Assembly (NCBI RefSeq): GCF_041675725.1
Contig: NZ_JBAYTI010000013.1
Location: 1-53,182 of the forward strand
From: Castellaniella sp041675725
GTDB lineage: Bacteria; Pseudomonadota; Gammaproteobacteria; Burkholderiales; Burkholderiaceae_B
Direction of reading: 5' to 3'
DNA: 53,182 bases
Part shown: positions 16,253 through 25,049 of the stretch, piece by piece
Position numbering within the stretch: position 1 is the stretch's first letter
Layout: each line of letters starts with the position of its first letter
The notes under the pieces: model-generated
The model's input: only the letters and a program-made list of their open reading frames with translations
Told to the model about the DNA's origin: nothing
Databases searched by the model: none
Position numbers and translations under genes: made by a program

Positions 16253-16618
16253 TCATGTCTGCAAGGCCCCCAGGACGCCCGCCAGGACGACCGCCTGATT
16301 GTGCTCGGTGTCGCGCGCGCCGTACAGCAGGGTCAAGGGCCGGCCATCGGCCTGGTCCAGCAGGGCTCGCAGGCGCGCCTGCGCTTCGGGTGCCTGCAGT
16401 TCCTTGAGGTAATCCTGGCGAAAACCGTCCCAGCGTTCGGGTTTGTGGCCGAACCACGTGCGCAGTGCCGTGCTGGGCGCCAGGTCTTTGTACCAGAGGT
16501 CGTACTGGAATGTGGCCTTGGAGAGCCCGCGGGGCCAGAGCCTGTCGACCAGGACCCGCAGGCCGTCGGCCTCTTCGGCCGCCTCGTAAGCCCGTTTGAT
16601 GTGTATCGTACTTGCCAT
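16253..16618 (-). CDS. DUF488 family protein (YeaO-like)
   Basis: A 121-residue DUF488 protein. The family pattern RVLVDRLWPRGLSKA near the N-terminus is present. Also present are the LRTWFGHKPERWDGFRQDY helix and the LTLLYGARDTEHNQAVVLAGVL strand-helix at the end. Function is unknown; it is a small soluble protein without a signal. It stands alone between fumC and nfeD on the same strand, with 121 non-coding bases before it that contain no clear promoter. Confidence 0.88.
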   Translation of the reverse strand: MASTIHIKRAYEAAEEADGLRVLVDRLWPRGLSKATFQYDLWYKDLAPSTALRTWFGHKPERWDGFRQDYLKELQAPEAQARLRALLDQADGRPLTLLYGARDTEHNQAVVLAGVLGALQT

Positions 16619-16739
16619 ATGCGTCTATCCCCTGCCCCGTCGCGAGCCCATGCCGACCCATGTGGCCAGAATGCCGGTGGGCCCGCCTGGCCGCGCCCCG
16701 GCCGGAGCCGGGACTGGAGCCAAGGCCGCATACGGCCGC

Positions 16740-18143
16740 TCAGGCCTTGCTGGGATGGGTCATCTCCAGGGGCACTATCCATTCATCGTACTGCGCATCG
16801 GTGAGAAAACCCAGGGCCAGGGCCGCTTCACGCAGCGTACTGTGCTCTTTATGGGCCTTTTTCGCAATCGCCGCGGCCTTATCGTAGCCAATATGGCGAT
16901 TCAGGGCGGTCACCAGCATCAGGTTCTTGTCGAGATTCTCTGCAATACGCGCCCGATTGGGTTCGATGCCCACGGCACAGTGTTCGTTGAACGAGAGGCA
17001 GGCATCCGCCAGCAGTTCGATGCTCTCGAGCACATTATGCACCATCACCGGCTTGTAGACATTCAACTGGAAGTTGCCTTGCGACCCCGCGAACGCCACG
17101 GCGGCATCATTGCCAAAGACCTGTACGCAGACCATGGTGAGCGCCTCGCACTGCGTGGGGTTGACCTTGCCCGGCATGATGGACGAACCAGGTTCGTTTT
17201 CGGGGATGTCCAGTTCGCCGATGCCGCAGCGCGGCCCGCTCGCCAGCCAGCGCACGTCGTTGGCGATCTTCATCAAGGCGCCAGCCAGCGTGCGCAGGGC
17301 CGCCGAAAGATTCACCAGCGCATCGTGCGCCGACAGGGCAAAGAACTTGTTGTCGGCGCTCTCGAAGGGCTGCCCCGTGATCTCGGAGATGTGGGCCGCG
17401 GCCCGCGCGCCGAATGCCGGATGCGCGTTCAGGCCGGTGCCGACCGCCGTGCCTCCGATGGCCAGGCTGTAGATACCGGGCATCGCCGCCTGCACGCACT
17501 CGAGCGCAAAATCGATCTGTGCCACCCACGCGCTGATTTCCTGCCCGACGGTGATGGGAGTGGCATCCTGCAGGTGCGTGCGCCCCGTCTTCACGATCTG
17601 CCCGGTATCCCGCGCTTTCTCGGCCAGCGTGTCGCGCAGCGTGCGGACCGCCGGAAAGAAACGGCCCTGCAGTTCGCTGGCCACGGCAATATGCATGGCG
17701 GTGGGGAACGTATCGTTGGACGATTGCCCCCGATTCACGTGATCGTTGGGATGTACGGGTGTCTTGGAGCCCATTTTGCCGCCCGCCAATTCGATGGCGC
17801 GGTTGGAAATCACCTCGTTGGCATTCATGTTGGACTGCGTGCCCGAACCCGTCTGGAATACCACCAGTGGGAACTCGTCATCGTGCTTGCCGAGAATGAC
17901 CTCATCGGCGGCCCGGACGATCAGCGCGGCGGTCTCCTCTGGCAACTCGCCCAGCTCTGCGTTGGCCAGGGCCGCCGCCTTCTTGAGGATCCCCAAGGCG
18001 CGGATCATGGGTGCCTGCCAGCGAAAGCGCGCGACCCCGATCGGGAAATTCTGAATGGAACGCTGCGTCTGCGCGCCCCAATAGTGGGTGGCTGGAACCT
18101 CGATGGCACCCATCGAGTCAGTTTCGGTGCGGCAGTCAGCCAT
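16740..18143 (-). CDS. fumC: Class II fumarate hydratase
   Basis: Iron-independent fumarase of the TCA cycle (fumarate plus water to malate). The 467-residue protein has full family length, the GSGTQSNMNANEV and TGRTHLQDATPI active-site blocks, and the signature GSSIMPGKVNPTQCEA. The start at 18143 gives the usual MADCRTETDSMGAIEVPA N-terminus. The epd-type gene lies 53 bases upstream on the same strand, so the two may be co-transcribed. Confidence 0.97.
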   Translation of the reverse strand: MADCRTETDSMGAIEVPATHYWGAQTQRSIQNFPIGVARFRWQAPMIRALGILKKAAALANAELGELPEETAALIVRAADEVILGKHDDEFPLVVFQTGSGTQSNMNANEVISNRAIELAGGKMGSKTPVHPNDHVNRGQSSNDTFPTAMHIAVASELQGRFFPAVRTLRDTLAEKARDTGQIVKTGRTHLQDATPITVGQEISAWVAQIDFALECVQAAMPGIYSLAIGGTAVGTGLNAHPAFGARAAAHISEITGQPFESADNKFFALSAHDALVNLSAALRTLAGALMKIANDVRWLASGPRCGIGELDIPENEPGSSIMPGKVNPTQCEALTMVCVQVFGNDAAVAFAGSQGNFQLNVYKPVMVHNVLESIELLADACLSFNEHCAVGIEPNRARIAENLDKNLMLVTALNRHIGYDKAAAIAKKAHKEHSTLREAALALGFLTDAQYDEWIVPLEMTHPSKA

Positions 18144-18196
18144 GATGAAATACTCCTGGAAAATACAAGGTCTGGAGGGATGGAGACAGGGTGCCG

Positions 18197-19237
18197 TCAG
18201 GGATGGCCCGCTTTGAAAACGCGGGCCCAGGCACTGGCGACGTCAAGCATGCGATGGGCAAAACCCCATTCATTGTCGAACCAGAGCAGCATGTTCGCAA
18301 AATGGCCTTGATTGACGCTGGTCTGGCCCTGGTCGATGATGACAGAGTGCGAATCATGAATGAAGTCCACCGACGCGTGGGGTTGGCGCGTGCAGGCGAA
18401 CAGGTCGGGGTGCATACGGGCCGATTCTTCGAACAGCGCGTTCAAGGCCTGCACAGTGGTGGGCTGCTCGAGGTGCACGACCAGGTCGATAGCCGACACA
18501 TTGTGGATGGGGACGCGGATGGCCTTGGCCTGTATCCGGCCGGCCAGATGCGGCAGCAGCCTTTCCACGCCCGCTGCCAGGCCCGTGGCCACAGGTATGA
18601 TGGACTGCATGGCCGAGCGTGTGCGGTGCAAGTCGCTATGGTGATAGCCATCGATCATGGGCTGGTCATTCATGACCGAATGCAGGGTGCTGAGCATGGC
18701 GCTGCGCACGCCGAGATGCCGATCCAGCACATCCAGCACCGGCACACTTGCATTGGTGGTGCAGGATGCCGCCGAAACGATGCGCTGATCGCGGCTCAGG
18801 CCCTGTTCATTGATGCCGTACACCACAGTATGATCGACGTCCTCGGCGCTGTGCGTCGGGTGGGAGACCAGCACCTTCGGGCAGCCAGCGGCGATGAAGC
18901 GTTCCAGAGCCTGCCGGGTGGCATAATGCCCCGAGCATTCGAACAGCAGGTCGGGGGCGATGTCATGCCAAGGCACCCGAGCCGGCTCGGGCTCATGCGT
19001 CACGGCGATGCGGTGCCCATTGATCACCATGGCGTTGGGCAGGGCCTCGACCGTACCCGGAAAGGGCCCGTGCGTGGAATCGAAGCGGGTCAGGTGGACC
19101 ATGGCGTCCAGGTCGGCCGGCTCGTTGATGGCCACGACCTGCATGTTCTGGTGATGGGGGGATTCAAGTAGCGCGCGCAGCACGCAGCGCCCTATTCTTC
19201 CGTAGCCGTTGATGGCAATGCGCAAGGCGTTAGACAT
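18197..19237 (-). CDS. epd: GAPDH-family dehydrogenase, erythrose-4-phosphate dehydrogenase (Epd) type
   Basis: A 346-residue protein of the glyceraldehyde-3-phosphate dehydrogenase superfamily. INGYGRIGRCVLRALLE is the NAD-binding start, and Cys159 in SAASCTTNASV is the catalytic thiol. Diagnostic segments such as TLHSVMNDQPMIDGYH, DLHRTRSAMQSIIPV and VDFIHDSHSVIIDQGQTSV resemble E. coli Epd more than GapA. Epd oxidises erythrose-4-phosphate for pyridoxal phosphate synthesis; without other pyridoxine genes nearby, a glycolytic GAPDH role cannot be excluded. The start at 19237 is set by homology; a longer frame reaches 19357 without family support. Confidence 0.8.
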   Translation of the reverse strand: MSNALRIAINGYGRIGRCVLRALLESPHHQNMQVVAINEPADLDAMVHLTRFDSTHGPFPGTVEALPNAMVINGHRIAVTHEPEPARVPWHDIAPDLLFECSGHYATRQALERFIAAGCPKVLVSHPTHSAEDVDHTVVYGINEQGLSRDQRIVSAASCTTNASVPVLDVLDRHLGVRSAMLSTLHSVMNDQPMIDGYHHSDLHRTRSAMQSIIPVATGLAAGVERLLPHLAGRIQAKAIRVPIHNVSAIDLVVHLEQPTTVQALNALFEESARMHPDLFACTRQPHASVDFIHDSHSVIIDQGQTSVNQGHFANMLLWFDNEWGFAHRMLDVASAWARVFKAGHP

Positions 19238-19375
19238 GACAGAAACAAAACGAGTCGCAGTATGCGGCAATGGCCAGTAGTCTAACCGACCCCTGAGATG
19301 GCTGCCAGTTCTACACCGAACCGGTGGATCCGGTGGTATAACATGCTTGATGTTCACGTCTCACATGGAACCCAG

Positions 19376-19987
19376 ATGAAGCTTTATTATTTTCCCGGTG
19401 CGTGCCCCCTGGTGACCCACATCGTCCTCGAATGGATCGGCAAGCCCTACGACACGCAACGGCTCACTCGCGAAGAAACCAAAGAACCCGCCTATCTCGC
19501 GCTCAACCCCGAAGGGCTGGTGCCCACCCTGGTCGATGGGGATTTCGTCCTCACGCAAAGCGCGGCCATCCTCGAATATCTGGCTGAACTGAACCCGCAA
19601 GCCGAGCTCCTCGGCGACGACCCGGTCAGCCGTGCCGAAACCCGCCGCTGGCTCAGTTTCTGCAACTCAGACATGCACCGCACGTTCGGTCTGATTTTCG
19701 GCGCATCGAAATTCAGCGATGGCAATGAAGCCGCCGCCCAGACGCTTTCAGCCAAAGCCACCGACATGCTGCGCAGTTTCTTTGCCATCGCCAACGACCG
19801 CCTGCGCGGGCGCGATTGGCTCACTGGCCAGCGCTCGGTGGCCGACCCCTACCTGTATGTTCTGCTGCGTTGGGCGCATGCCAAAGAGGTCCCTGTCGAT
19901 GACTTCGCCGAGCTGACCCGATTCTATGCCCGCATGGAGCGCGATCCGGGCGTACAGGCCGCCCTTCGGGCCCAGGGCCTGGCCTGA
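19376..19987 (+). CDS. Glutathione S-transferase (GstA-like, beta-type)
   Basis: A 203-residue cytosolic glutathione transferase. It begins with the thioredoxin-like domain (MKLYYFPGACPLVTHIVLEW) and has the glutathione-binding LVPTLVDGDFVLTQSAAILEYL. The all-helical domain follows, with SVADPYLYVLLRWA. The serine/cysteine region of beta-class enzymes corresponds to GACPL. Start 19376 was chosen by homology. It is divergent from the epd gene and converges on livF. Its 3' end, including the stop codon, is copied imperfectly downstream. Confidence 0.9.
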   Translation: MKLYYFPGACPLVTHIVLEWIGKPYDTQRLTREETKEPAYLALNPEGLVPTLVDGDFVLTQSAAILEYLAELNPQAELLGDDPVSRAETRRWLSFCNSDMHRTFGLIFGASKFSDGNEAAAQTLSAKATDMLRSFFAIANDRLRGRDWLTGQRSVADPYLYVLLRWAHAKEVPVDDFAELTRFYARMERDPGVQAALRAQGLA

Positions 19988-20028
19988 AAAACCCAGGGCC
20001 CTGGCTTCCCACCCAGGGCTTGGCCTGA
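19971..20028 (+). repeat. Spaced copies of the gst 3' end, stop codon included
   Basis: CCCAGGGCCTGGCCTGA (19971-19987) ends with the gst stop. CCCAGGGCTTGGCCTGA recurs at 20012-20028 with 16 of 17 bases identical, and a partial copy (CCCAGGGCCCTGGC) starts at 19992. The 54-base gap between gst and livF is mostly made of these copies. Confidence 0.8.
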
Positions 20029-20041
20029 TGCCGGGGCCCTG

Positions 20042-20743
20042 TCAGGCCCCCAGATAGGCTTTGCGCACATCGTCGTTGACCAGCAGGTTTGCCCCCGTGT
20101 CGGACATGACGACCTGGCCCGTCTCGAGCACATAGCCGCGATCGGCGACCTGCAAGGCCTTGTTGGCATTCTGCTCGACCAAAAACACGGTGACGCCTTC
20201 ATCGCGAATGGTGCGGATGATGTCGAAGATCTGTGCAATGATCAGGGGCGCCAGGCCCAGCGTGGGCTCGTCGAGCAGCAGCAGCCTGGGGCGCGTCATC
20301 AGGGCCCGCCCAATGGCCAGCATCTGCTGCTCGCCGCCGGACATGGTCCCCGCGCGCTGGCTGGCGCGTTCTTTCAGGCGAGGGAACAGTTCGAAGACGT
20401 GCGCCATGCTGTCTTCGGTCTGGCTGCGGTTGAGAAAAAACGCCCCCATGTTCAAGTTCTCGTAGACGGTCAGGTCCGGGAACACGCGCCGGCCTTCGGG
20501 TGATATGGCCATGCCCATCTGCATGATGACGTGGGTGGGCAGCTCGGTGATGTCCTCGCCCAGGAAAGTGATCCTGCCGGCGCGTGCACGGGGGTTGCCG
20601 CATACGGACATGAGCAGGGTCGTCTTGCCTGCGCCATTGGCACCGATCAGGGTGACGATCTCGCCTTCATTGACTTCGACCGACACCCCGTCGAGCGCCT
20701 GGATGGCGCCATAAAACGTACTGACGTTTTCAAGCTTGAGCAC
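20042..20743 (-). CDS. livF: Branched-chain amino acid ABC transporter ATPase LivF
   Basis: One of two ATPases of a Liv/HAAT-type importer. The 233-residue protein has Walker A GANGAGKTT, the LivF-typical MSGGEQQMLAIGRALMTRP signature, Walker B LLLLDEPTLGLAP and the H-loop VFLVEQNA. It is the last gene of the liv run livJ-livH-livM-livG-livF, two bases after livG. All motifs are intact, in contrast to livG. Confidence 0.95.
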   Translation of the reverse strand: MLKLENVSTFYGAIQALDGVSVEVNEGEIVTLIGANGAGKTTLLMSVCGNPRARAGRITFLGEDITELPTHVIMQMGMAISPEGRRVFPDLTVYENLNMGAFFLNRSQTEDSMAHVFELFPRLKERASQRAGTMSGGEQQMLAIGRALMTRPRLLLLDEPTLGLAPLIIAQIFDIIRTIRDEGVTVFLVEQNANKALQVADRGYVLETGQVVMSDTGANLLVNDDVRKAYLGA

Positions 20744-20745
20744 CC

Positions 20746-21509
20746 TTATTCCCCCAGATAGGCTTTGATGACCCGTGGATCGCGGCGCACGTCATCGGGT
20801 AAGCCGGTCGTGATCGGTTTGCCGTGCTCCATGACCAGAATGCGGTCCGACACCCCCATGACCAGGCTCATGTCGTGCTCTATGAGCAACACGGCCACAT
20901 CGTACTCCCGGCGCAGTTGGTCGATCAGGGCCTGCAGATCGCGTTTTTCCTGGGGGTTGAGGCCCGCCGCCGGTTCGTCGAGCATCAGAGCCGCGGCTTG
21001 GTGATCATGCAGCGCGCGATTTCGAGGCGCCGCTGGTGCCCATAGGCCAGGTTGCCGGCTTCCCGATTGGCATACTGGCGTATACCCATGAAATCCAGCC
21101 ACTGGACGGCATGCTGTTTGGCCTCGGTTTCGGAATGTCGAAACGAGGGCAGCTTCAGCAAACCCTGTATGAGCCCGGTTTCCATATGCGTATGCTGGGC
21201 CACCAGCAGATTCTCGAGCACCGTCAGACTCTTGAACAGGCGCACGTTCTGGAAGGTGCGCACCAGGCCGTGGCGTGCCACCTTGTGGCTGGGCAGCCCG
21301 GTGATCGGGTGTCCGTCCATGGTGATCGCACCCGTCGTGGGTTTGTAGAACCCCCCTACGCAGTTGAAGACCGTGGTCTTCCCTGCCCCGTTGGGCCCGA
21401 TGATGGCAAAGACCTCGTCGCGATGGACCTCGAATTCGACCTGATCGACGGCCAGCAGGCCGCCAAAGCGCATGGTCAGCCCGCTGACGCTCAGCAATGG
21501 ATCGCTCAT
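20746..21509 (-). pseudogene. livG: Branched-chain amino acid ABC transporter ATPase LivG, frameshifted
   Basis: The second ATPase of the liv system. The frame starting at 21509 encodes a normal N-terminal part (Walker A GPNGAGKTT, the LivG signature AYGHQRRLEIARCM) but stops at TGA 20987-20985 directly after ITKPRL. The rest of the protein (LMLDEPAAGLNPQEKRDL, H-loop LLIEHDMSL, to AYLGE) continues in the -1 frame to 20746. The sequence reads CGGCTCTGATG where CGGCTCCTGATG would keep the frame, so one C seems to be missing. Total length 764 bases is one short of a multiple of three. A real mutation and an assembly error are both possible. The start overlaps livM by four bases. Confidence 0.85.
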
Positions 21510-22729
21510 GATTCCAGCTCCACTTGCGGGCGCTTCATGGGCAGCAGCCCCTGCGGGCGCCACACCATCATGACCACCATGACCAGACCGAAGATCAGCA
21601 TCCGGTATTCGGCGAACTCGCGGGCGATCTCCGGCACGACGGTCAGCAGCACGGCGGCCAGGATGACGCCGACCTGCGAGCCCATGCCCCCCAGCACCAC
21701 AATGGCGAGAATCAGGGCGGATTCGATGAAGGTGAACGACTCCGGGTTGACCAGGCCCTGGCGCGCCGCGAAGAACGCCCCCCCGAACCCCGCGAACATG
21801 GCCCCCATGGTGAAGGCCGACAGCTTGATATTGCGTGGATTCAGGCCCAACGAACGGCAGGCGATCTCGTCTTCGCGCAGGGCTTCCCAGGCGCGCCCGA
21901 TCGGCATGCGAATGAGCCGGCTGGTGACGAACAGCGTGATGAGCACCAGGATGAGGGCCAGCAGGTAGAGATAGATGACCACGTCCTGGCTGTTGAACGG
22001 AATCCCGAAGGCCTCGTGGAACGTGGGCGAGCCGTCGAGTGAGCGCCGTGTGAGCTGATAGCCGAAAAGCGACGGCTTGGGAATGCCCGACACCCCATCC
22101 GGGCCCCCCGTGAAATCGTACAGGTTGATGAGCAGCAGGCGGATGATTTCGCCGAAACCCAGGGTCACGATGGCGAGATAATCGCCGCGCAGGCGCAGTA
22201 CGGGGAAGCCCAGGATATAGCCAAAGAAGGCGGACACCAGGCCCGAAAACGGCAGCGCCTCCCAGAAGGTCCAGCCCAGCCAGTGGTATAGCAAGGCATA
22301 CGTGTAGGCACCGACTGCATAAAAGCCCACGAAACCGAGATCGAGCAGCCCCGCATAGCCCACCACGATGTTCAGGCCCAGGCCGAGCATCACGTAGATC
22401 AACACCAGTGTGGCGATATCCACTTGGGCGCGCCCGGTAAAGAAAGGCCAGACCAAGGCAAACAGAACCAGCACCAGGATGACTTTCCGGCGCACGGCGT
22501 CGGTGATCGGCGGCACCCTGAAATGGCTGACCCCGGTCTTGCGAAGTTTCCAGAGCGGGCGCAGCATCTGCACGACGAAAATGATCAGCATGCCGCCGAT
22601 GATCATCGTCCAGTCGGGCTGCAGGTAGGTTTCCTGGCCGCGTCGCAGTATCTGCAGGCCAAATACCGGCGCGATGATGATCCCCGCCATCAGGGCTGCG
22701 ATCAGGGCGTTCTTGATATGTTGACTCAT
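21506..22729 (-). CDS. livM: Branched-chain amino acid ABC transporter permease LivM
   Basis: A 407-residue membrane permease with many hydrophobic helices. It carries the family blocks GYAGLLDLGFVGFYAVGAYTYA, GFPVLRLRGDYLAIVTLGFGEI and the cytoplasmic coupling loop GRAWEALREDEIACRSLGLN. Two predicted helices near the N-terminus precede the core, as in E. coli LivM. The start ATG shares one base with the livH stop, and its own stop overlaps livG, so the cluster is translationally coupled. Confidence 0.95.
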   Translation of the reverse strand: MSQHIKNALIAALMAGIIIAPVFGLQILRRGQETYLQPDWTMIIGGMLIIFVVQMLRPLWKLRKTGVSHFRVPPITDAVRRKVILVLVLFALVWPFFTGRAQVDIATLVLIYVMLGLGLNIVVGYAGLLDLGFVGFYAVGAYTYALLYHWLGWTFWEALPFSGLVSAFFGYILGFPVLRLRGDYLAIVTLGFGEIIRLLLINLYDFTGGPDGVSGIPKPSLFGYQLTRRSLDGSPTFHEAFGIPFNSQDVVIYLYLLALILVLITLFVTSRLIRMPIGRAWEALREDEIACRSLGLNPRNIKLSAFTMGAMFAGFGGAFFAARQGLVNPESFTFIESALILAIVVLGGMGSQVGVILAAVLLTVVPEIAREFAEYRMLIFGLVMVVMMVWRPQGLLPMKRPQVELES

Positions 22730-23658
22730 CAGACTTTCTCAACCTCGGGTTTGCCCAACAGCCCCGTGGGACGGAACAGCAGGATCAGCACGAGCAGCAG
22801 AAATGCAACGATGTCCTTGTATTGTGACGAGATGAAGGCCGCGGCAAAGGTTTCTGCCAGCCCCAGCAGCACCCCGCCCAGCATGGCGCCCGGAATGCTG
22901 CCGATGCCGCCCAGCACTGCCGCCGTAAAAGCCTTGATGCCGGCAATGAAGCCGATGAACGGATTCAGCTTGCCGATGGCCAGGGCGATCAACACCCCCC
23001 CGACGGCTGCCAGCATGGCGCCAATCACGAACGTGACGGAAATGATGCGGCTGGTGTCGATGCCCAGGAGATTGGCCATCTTGAGGTCCTGCGAACAGGC
23101 CCGCGACGCCTGGCCAGTGCGGGAATACTTGATGAACAGGGACAGGCCGACCATCATGACGATGGTCACCAGAATGATCATGATGCGCGAATAGGGCGCC
23201 GTCACGGTGAAGTCGCTGGTGCCCAGCGTGAATTCGAACGACCCGGTGATCAGCGACGGCACCGCCATGTCCCGGGCGCCCTGCCCCGTGGCCACCCAGT
23301 TCTGCAGAAAGATGGACATGCCGATGGCCGAAATCAGCGGCACGAGCCGTGGACTGTTGCGCAACGGCGCGTAGGCGATCTTTTCAACTGCAAAGCCATA
23401 GACCGCCGTTACCAGCACGGCCACGACCAGCATGGCCAGCACCATCAGCGGAATGGGGACGCCGCTGCCCACGCCAATGGCCGAGAGCGTGACCAGCCCG
23501 ACATAGGCGCCGATCATGTAGATCTCGCCGTGCGCGAAATTGATCATGCCGATGATGCCATAGACCATGGTGTAGCCAATGGCAATCAAGGCATAAATGG
23601 CGCCCAGCGACAAGCCGTTGAACAGCTGTTGCGTCAATAGGGGGAGCAGGTCGGACAT
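22729..23658 (-). CDS. livH: Branched-chain amino acid ABC transporter permease LivH
   Basis: A 309-residue membrane permease. The N-terminus LLTQQLFNGLSLGAIYALIAIGYTMVYGI and the segment INFAHGEIYMIGAYV are hallmark LivH sequences; the coupling loop is SRACSQDLKMANLLGID. It lies 88 bases downstream of the binding-protein gene, from which it is separated by a strong GC hairpin. That hairpin probably lowers expression of the membrane components relative to the periplasmic protein. Confidence 0.95.
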   Translation of the reverse strand: MSDLLPLLTQQLFNGLSLGAIYALIAIGYTMVYGIIGMINFAHGEIYMIGAYVGLVTLSAIGVGSGVPIPLMVLAMLVVAVLVTAVYGFAVEKIAYAPLRNSPRLVPLISAIGMSIFLQNWVATGQGARDMAVPSLITGSFEFTLGTSDFTVTAPYSRIMIILVTIVMMVGLSLFIKYSRTGQASRACSQDLKMANLLGIDTSRIISVTFVIGAMLAAVGGVLIALAIGKLNPFIGFIAGIKAFTAAVLGGIGSIPGAMLGGVLLGLAETFAAAFISSQYKDIVAFLLLVLILLFRPTGLLGKPEVEKV

Positions 23659-23714
23659 GGTGGATGGGGGTTGGTCTGTAGGACACCCGGCCCTTGCGGG
23701 CCCGGGCGGAAGAA

Positions 23715-23734
23715 GCCCCGGCGCGTGCCGGGGC
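23715..23734 (-). promoter_or_regulatory. Intercistronic hairpin between livJ and livH
   Basis: GCCCCGGC (23715-23722) and GCCGGGGC (23727-23734) form a perfect 8-bp stem with a four-base loop 13 bases after the binding-protein stop. No U-tract follows. It is best read as an mRNA-stabilising or partial-termination element that favours the binding protein. Confidence 0.6.
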
Positions 23735-23746
23735 TGACCGAGCCCG

Positions 23747-24865
23747 TCAGGGCTGGATCTGGGTCATGTTGCCGTCGGCGTCCCATTGGAACACGGCGAA
23801 TTCGAACTGTTTGAGGTCTCCTTTGGCATCGTAGTCGACCTTGCCGATGACCGTATCGAAACTGTGTTCGTGCATGTAGTCGGCCACCTTGGCTGGATCC
23901 GCGCCAACGGCATTGATGGCATCGGCCAGTATCTGCATGGCCGCATACGCCGTCATGGTGAATGCGCCATCAGGGCTGCGATTGTATTTCTTGAACTGCT
24001 CGAGCACCGCTTCGTTGCCTTCACGTTTGGTGAAGTCGGCCGGCAGCGTGGTCAGGAGCTTGTCGATCGCCGGCCCGGCAAGCGCCACCAGGTCTTTGTT
24101 GGCCACCCCTTCGGGGCCCATGAATTGGACATCCAGGCCTTGTTCCCGGGCCTGGCGCAACAGCAGGCCGAGTTCCGGGTGATAGCCGCCGAAATAGACC
24201 AGATCGGGACCCAATGCCTTGAGCTTGGAGATGACGGCAGAATAATCGCTGTCGCCCACGTTGATCCCTTCGAACATGGCGATGTTCACGCCGCCTTTTT
24301 CGAGGGTTTTCTGCACCTGCGTCGCCACCCCCGAGCCGTAGGTTTGCTTGTCGTGCAGGATGGCCACTTTTTGCGGCTTGAGCTGGTCGATGATGTACTG
24401 GCCGGCAAAAGGGCCTTGCTGATCGTCGCGGCCAATGGTACGGAAGAAGTAATGCGGCTTGATCGTATCGGTGACGAGCGGCGACGTGGCGCCCGGGGTG
24501 ATGGCCACAATGCCTTCCTGCTCGTAGACGTTGACGGCAGGTACCGTGGTACCCGAGCAAGCGTGCGCCACGGCAAACTGGGCGCCGGCGTTGACCACAC
24601 GGTTGGCCGCTGGTACCGCCTGCTTGGGTTCACAGCCATCATCGATGAGCAGGGGTTCGATCTGCATGCCCTGGATGCCGCCCGCCTCGTTCATGGCATC
24701 GATGGCCGTCAGCGCGCCTGCCTGGATCTGGTCGCCATATTGGGTGTTGGGGCCTGTCATGGGTTGCGGGATGCCGATCTTGAGCGTGTCGGCCTGAACG
24801 CCCGCAGCCAGCGACATGGCGCCAAAAGCAAGCAGTATGGGGGTGATGCGCAATGTAAGCTTCAT
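23747..24865 (-). CDS. livJ: Branched-chain amino acid ABC transporter binding protein (first copy)
   Basis: A 372-residue periplasmic binding protein with a cleavable signal peptide (MKLTLRITPILLAFGAMSLAAGVQA). The mature start DTLKIGIPQPMTGPNTQYGDQI is typical of LivJ/LivK. The ligand-binding region with GACSGTTVPA-like and YFFRTIGRDDQQGP blocks is present, as are the paired cysteines around DDGCEPKQAVPAANRVV. It heads the permease/ATPase run. A paralogue of the same length, clearly similar throughout, lies at 26514-27635. Confidence 0.92.
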   Translation of the reverse strand: MKLTLRITPILLAFGAMSLAAGVQADTLKIGIPQPMTGPNTQYGDQIQAGALTAIDAMNEAGGIQGMQIEPLLIDDGCEPKQAVPAANRVVNAGAQFAVAHACSGTTVPAVNVYEQEGIVAITPGATSPLVTDTIKPHYFFRTIGRDDQQGPFAGQYIIDQLKPQKVAILHDKQTYGSGVATQVQKTLEKGGVNIAMFEGINVGDSDYSAVISKLKALGPDLVYFGGYHPELGLLLRQAREQGLDVQFMGPEGVANKDLVALAGPAIDKLLTTLPADFTKREGNEAVLEQFKKYNRSPDGAFTMTAYAAMQILADAINAVGADPAKVADYMHEHSFDTVIGKVDYDAKGDLKQFEFAVFQWDADGNMTQIQP

Positions 24866-25019
24866 TCGGTAGTCTCCGGTAGAGGCGCCGCTGGCTGAAC
24901 GAGGACCCTTTTAGGGAAATGGCCAGGGGCACCAAGCCTGTGTGATTGCTTTCCGCCCTGAGCGGCAGGCGTATTCTGAAGGCTTTAGCGGCACACTGTC
25001 ACTTCGGTAATTCCCTTAT

Positions 25020-25049
25020 TTCAGCTGGCCGGCCTTCAGCTGGCCGGCC
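25020..25049 (-). repeat. Perfect 15-bp tandem repeat across the VUT gene stop codon
   Basis: TTCAGCTGGCCGGCC occurs at 25020-25034 and 25035-25049 with no gap. The second copy contains the stop codon of the VUT gene (25036-25038), so the duplication reproduces the gene's last codons and stop immediately downstream. Confidence 0.9.

Noticed and set aside
16596..18311. A 571-codon open frame opposite fumC
   Set aside because: It is a shadow of fumC caused by codon bias; fumC is complete and canonical.
20980..20995. Programmed frameshifting in livG, as in the release factor 2 gene
   Set aside because: The needed shift is -1, not +1, there is no X-XXY-YYZ slippery heptamer, no internal Shine-Dalgarno at the right distance and no known precedent in LivG. 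A one-base deletion explains it more simply.
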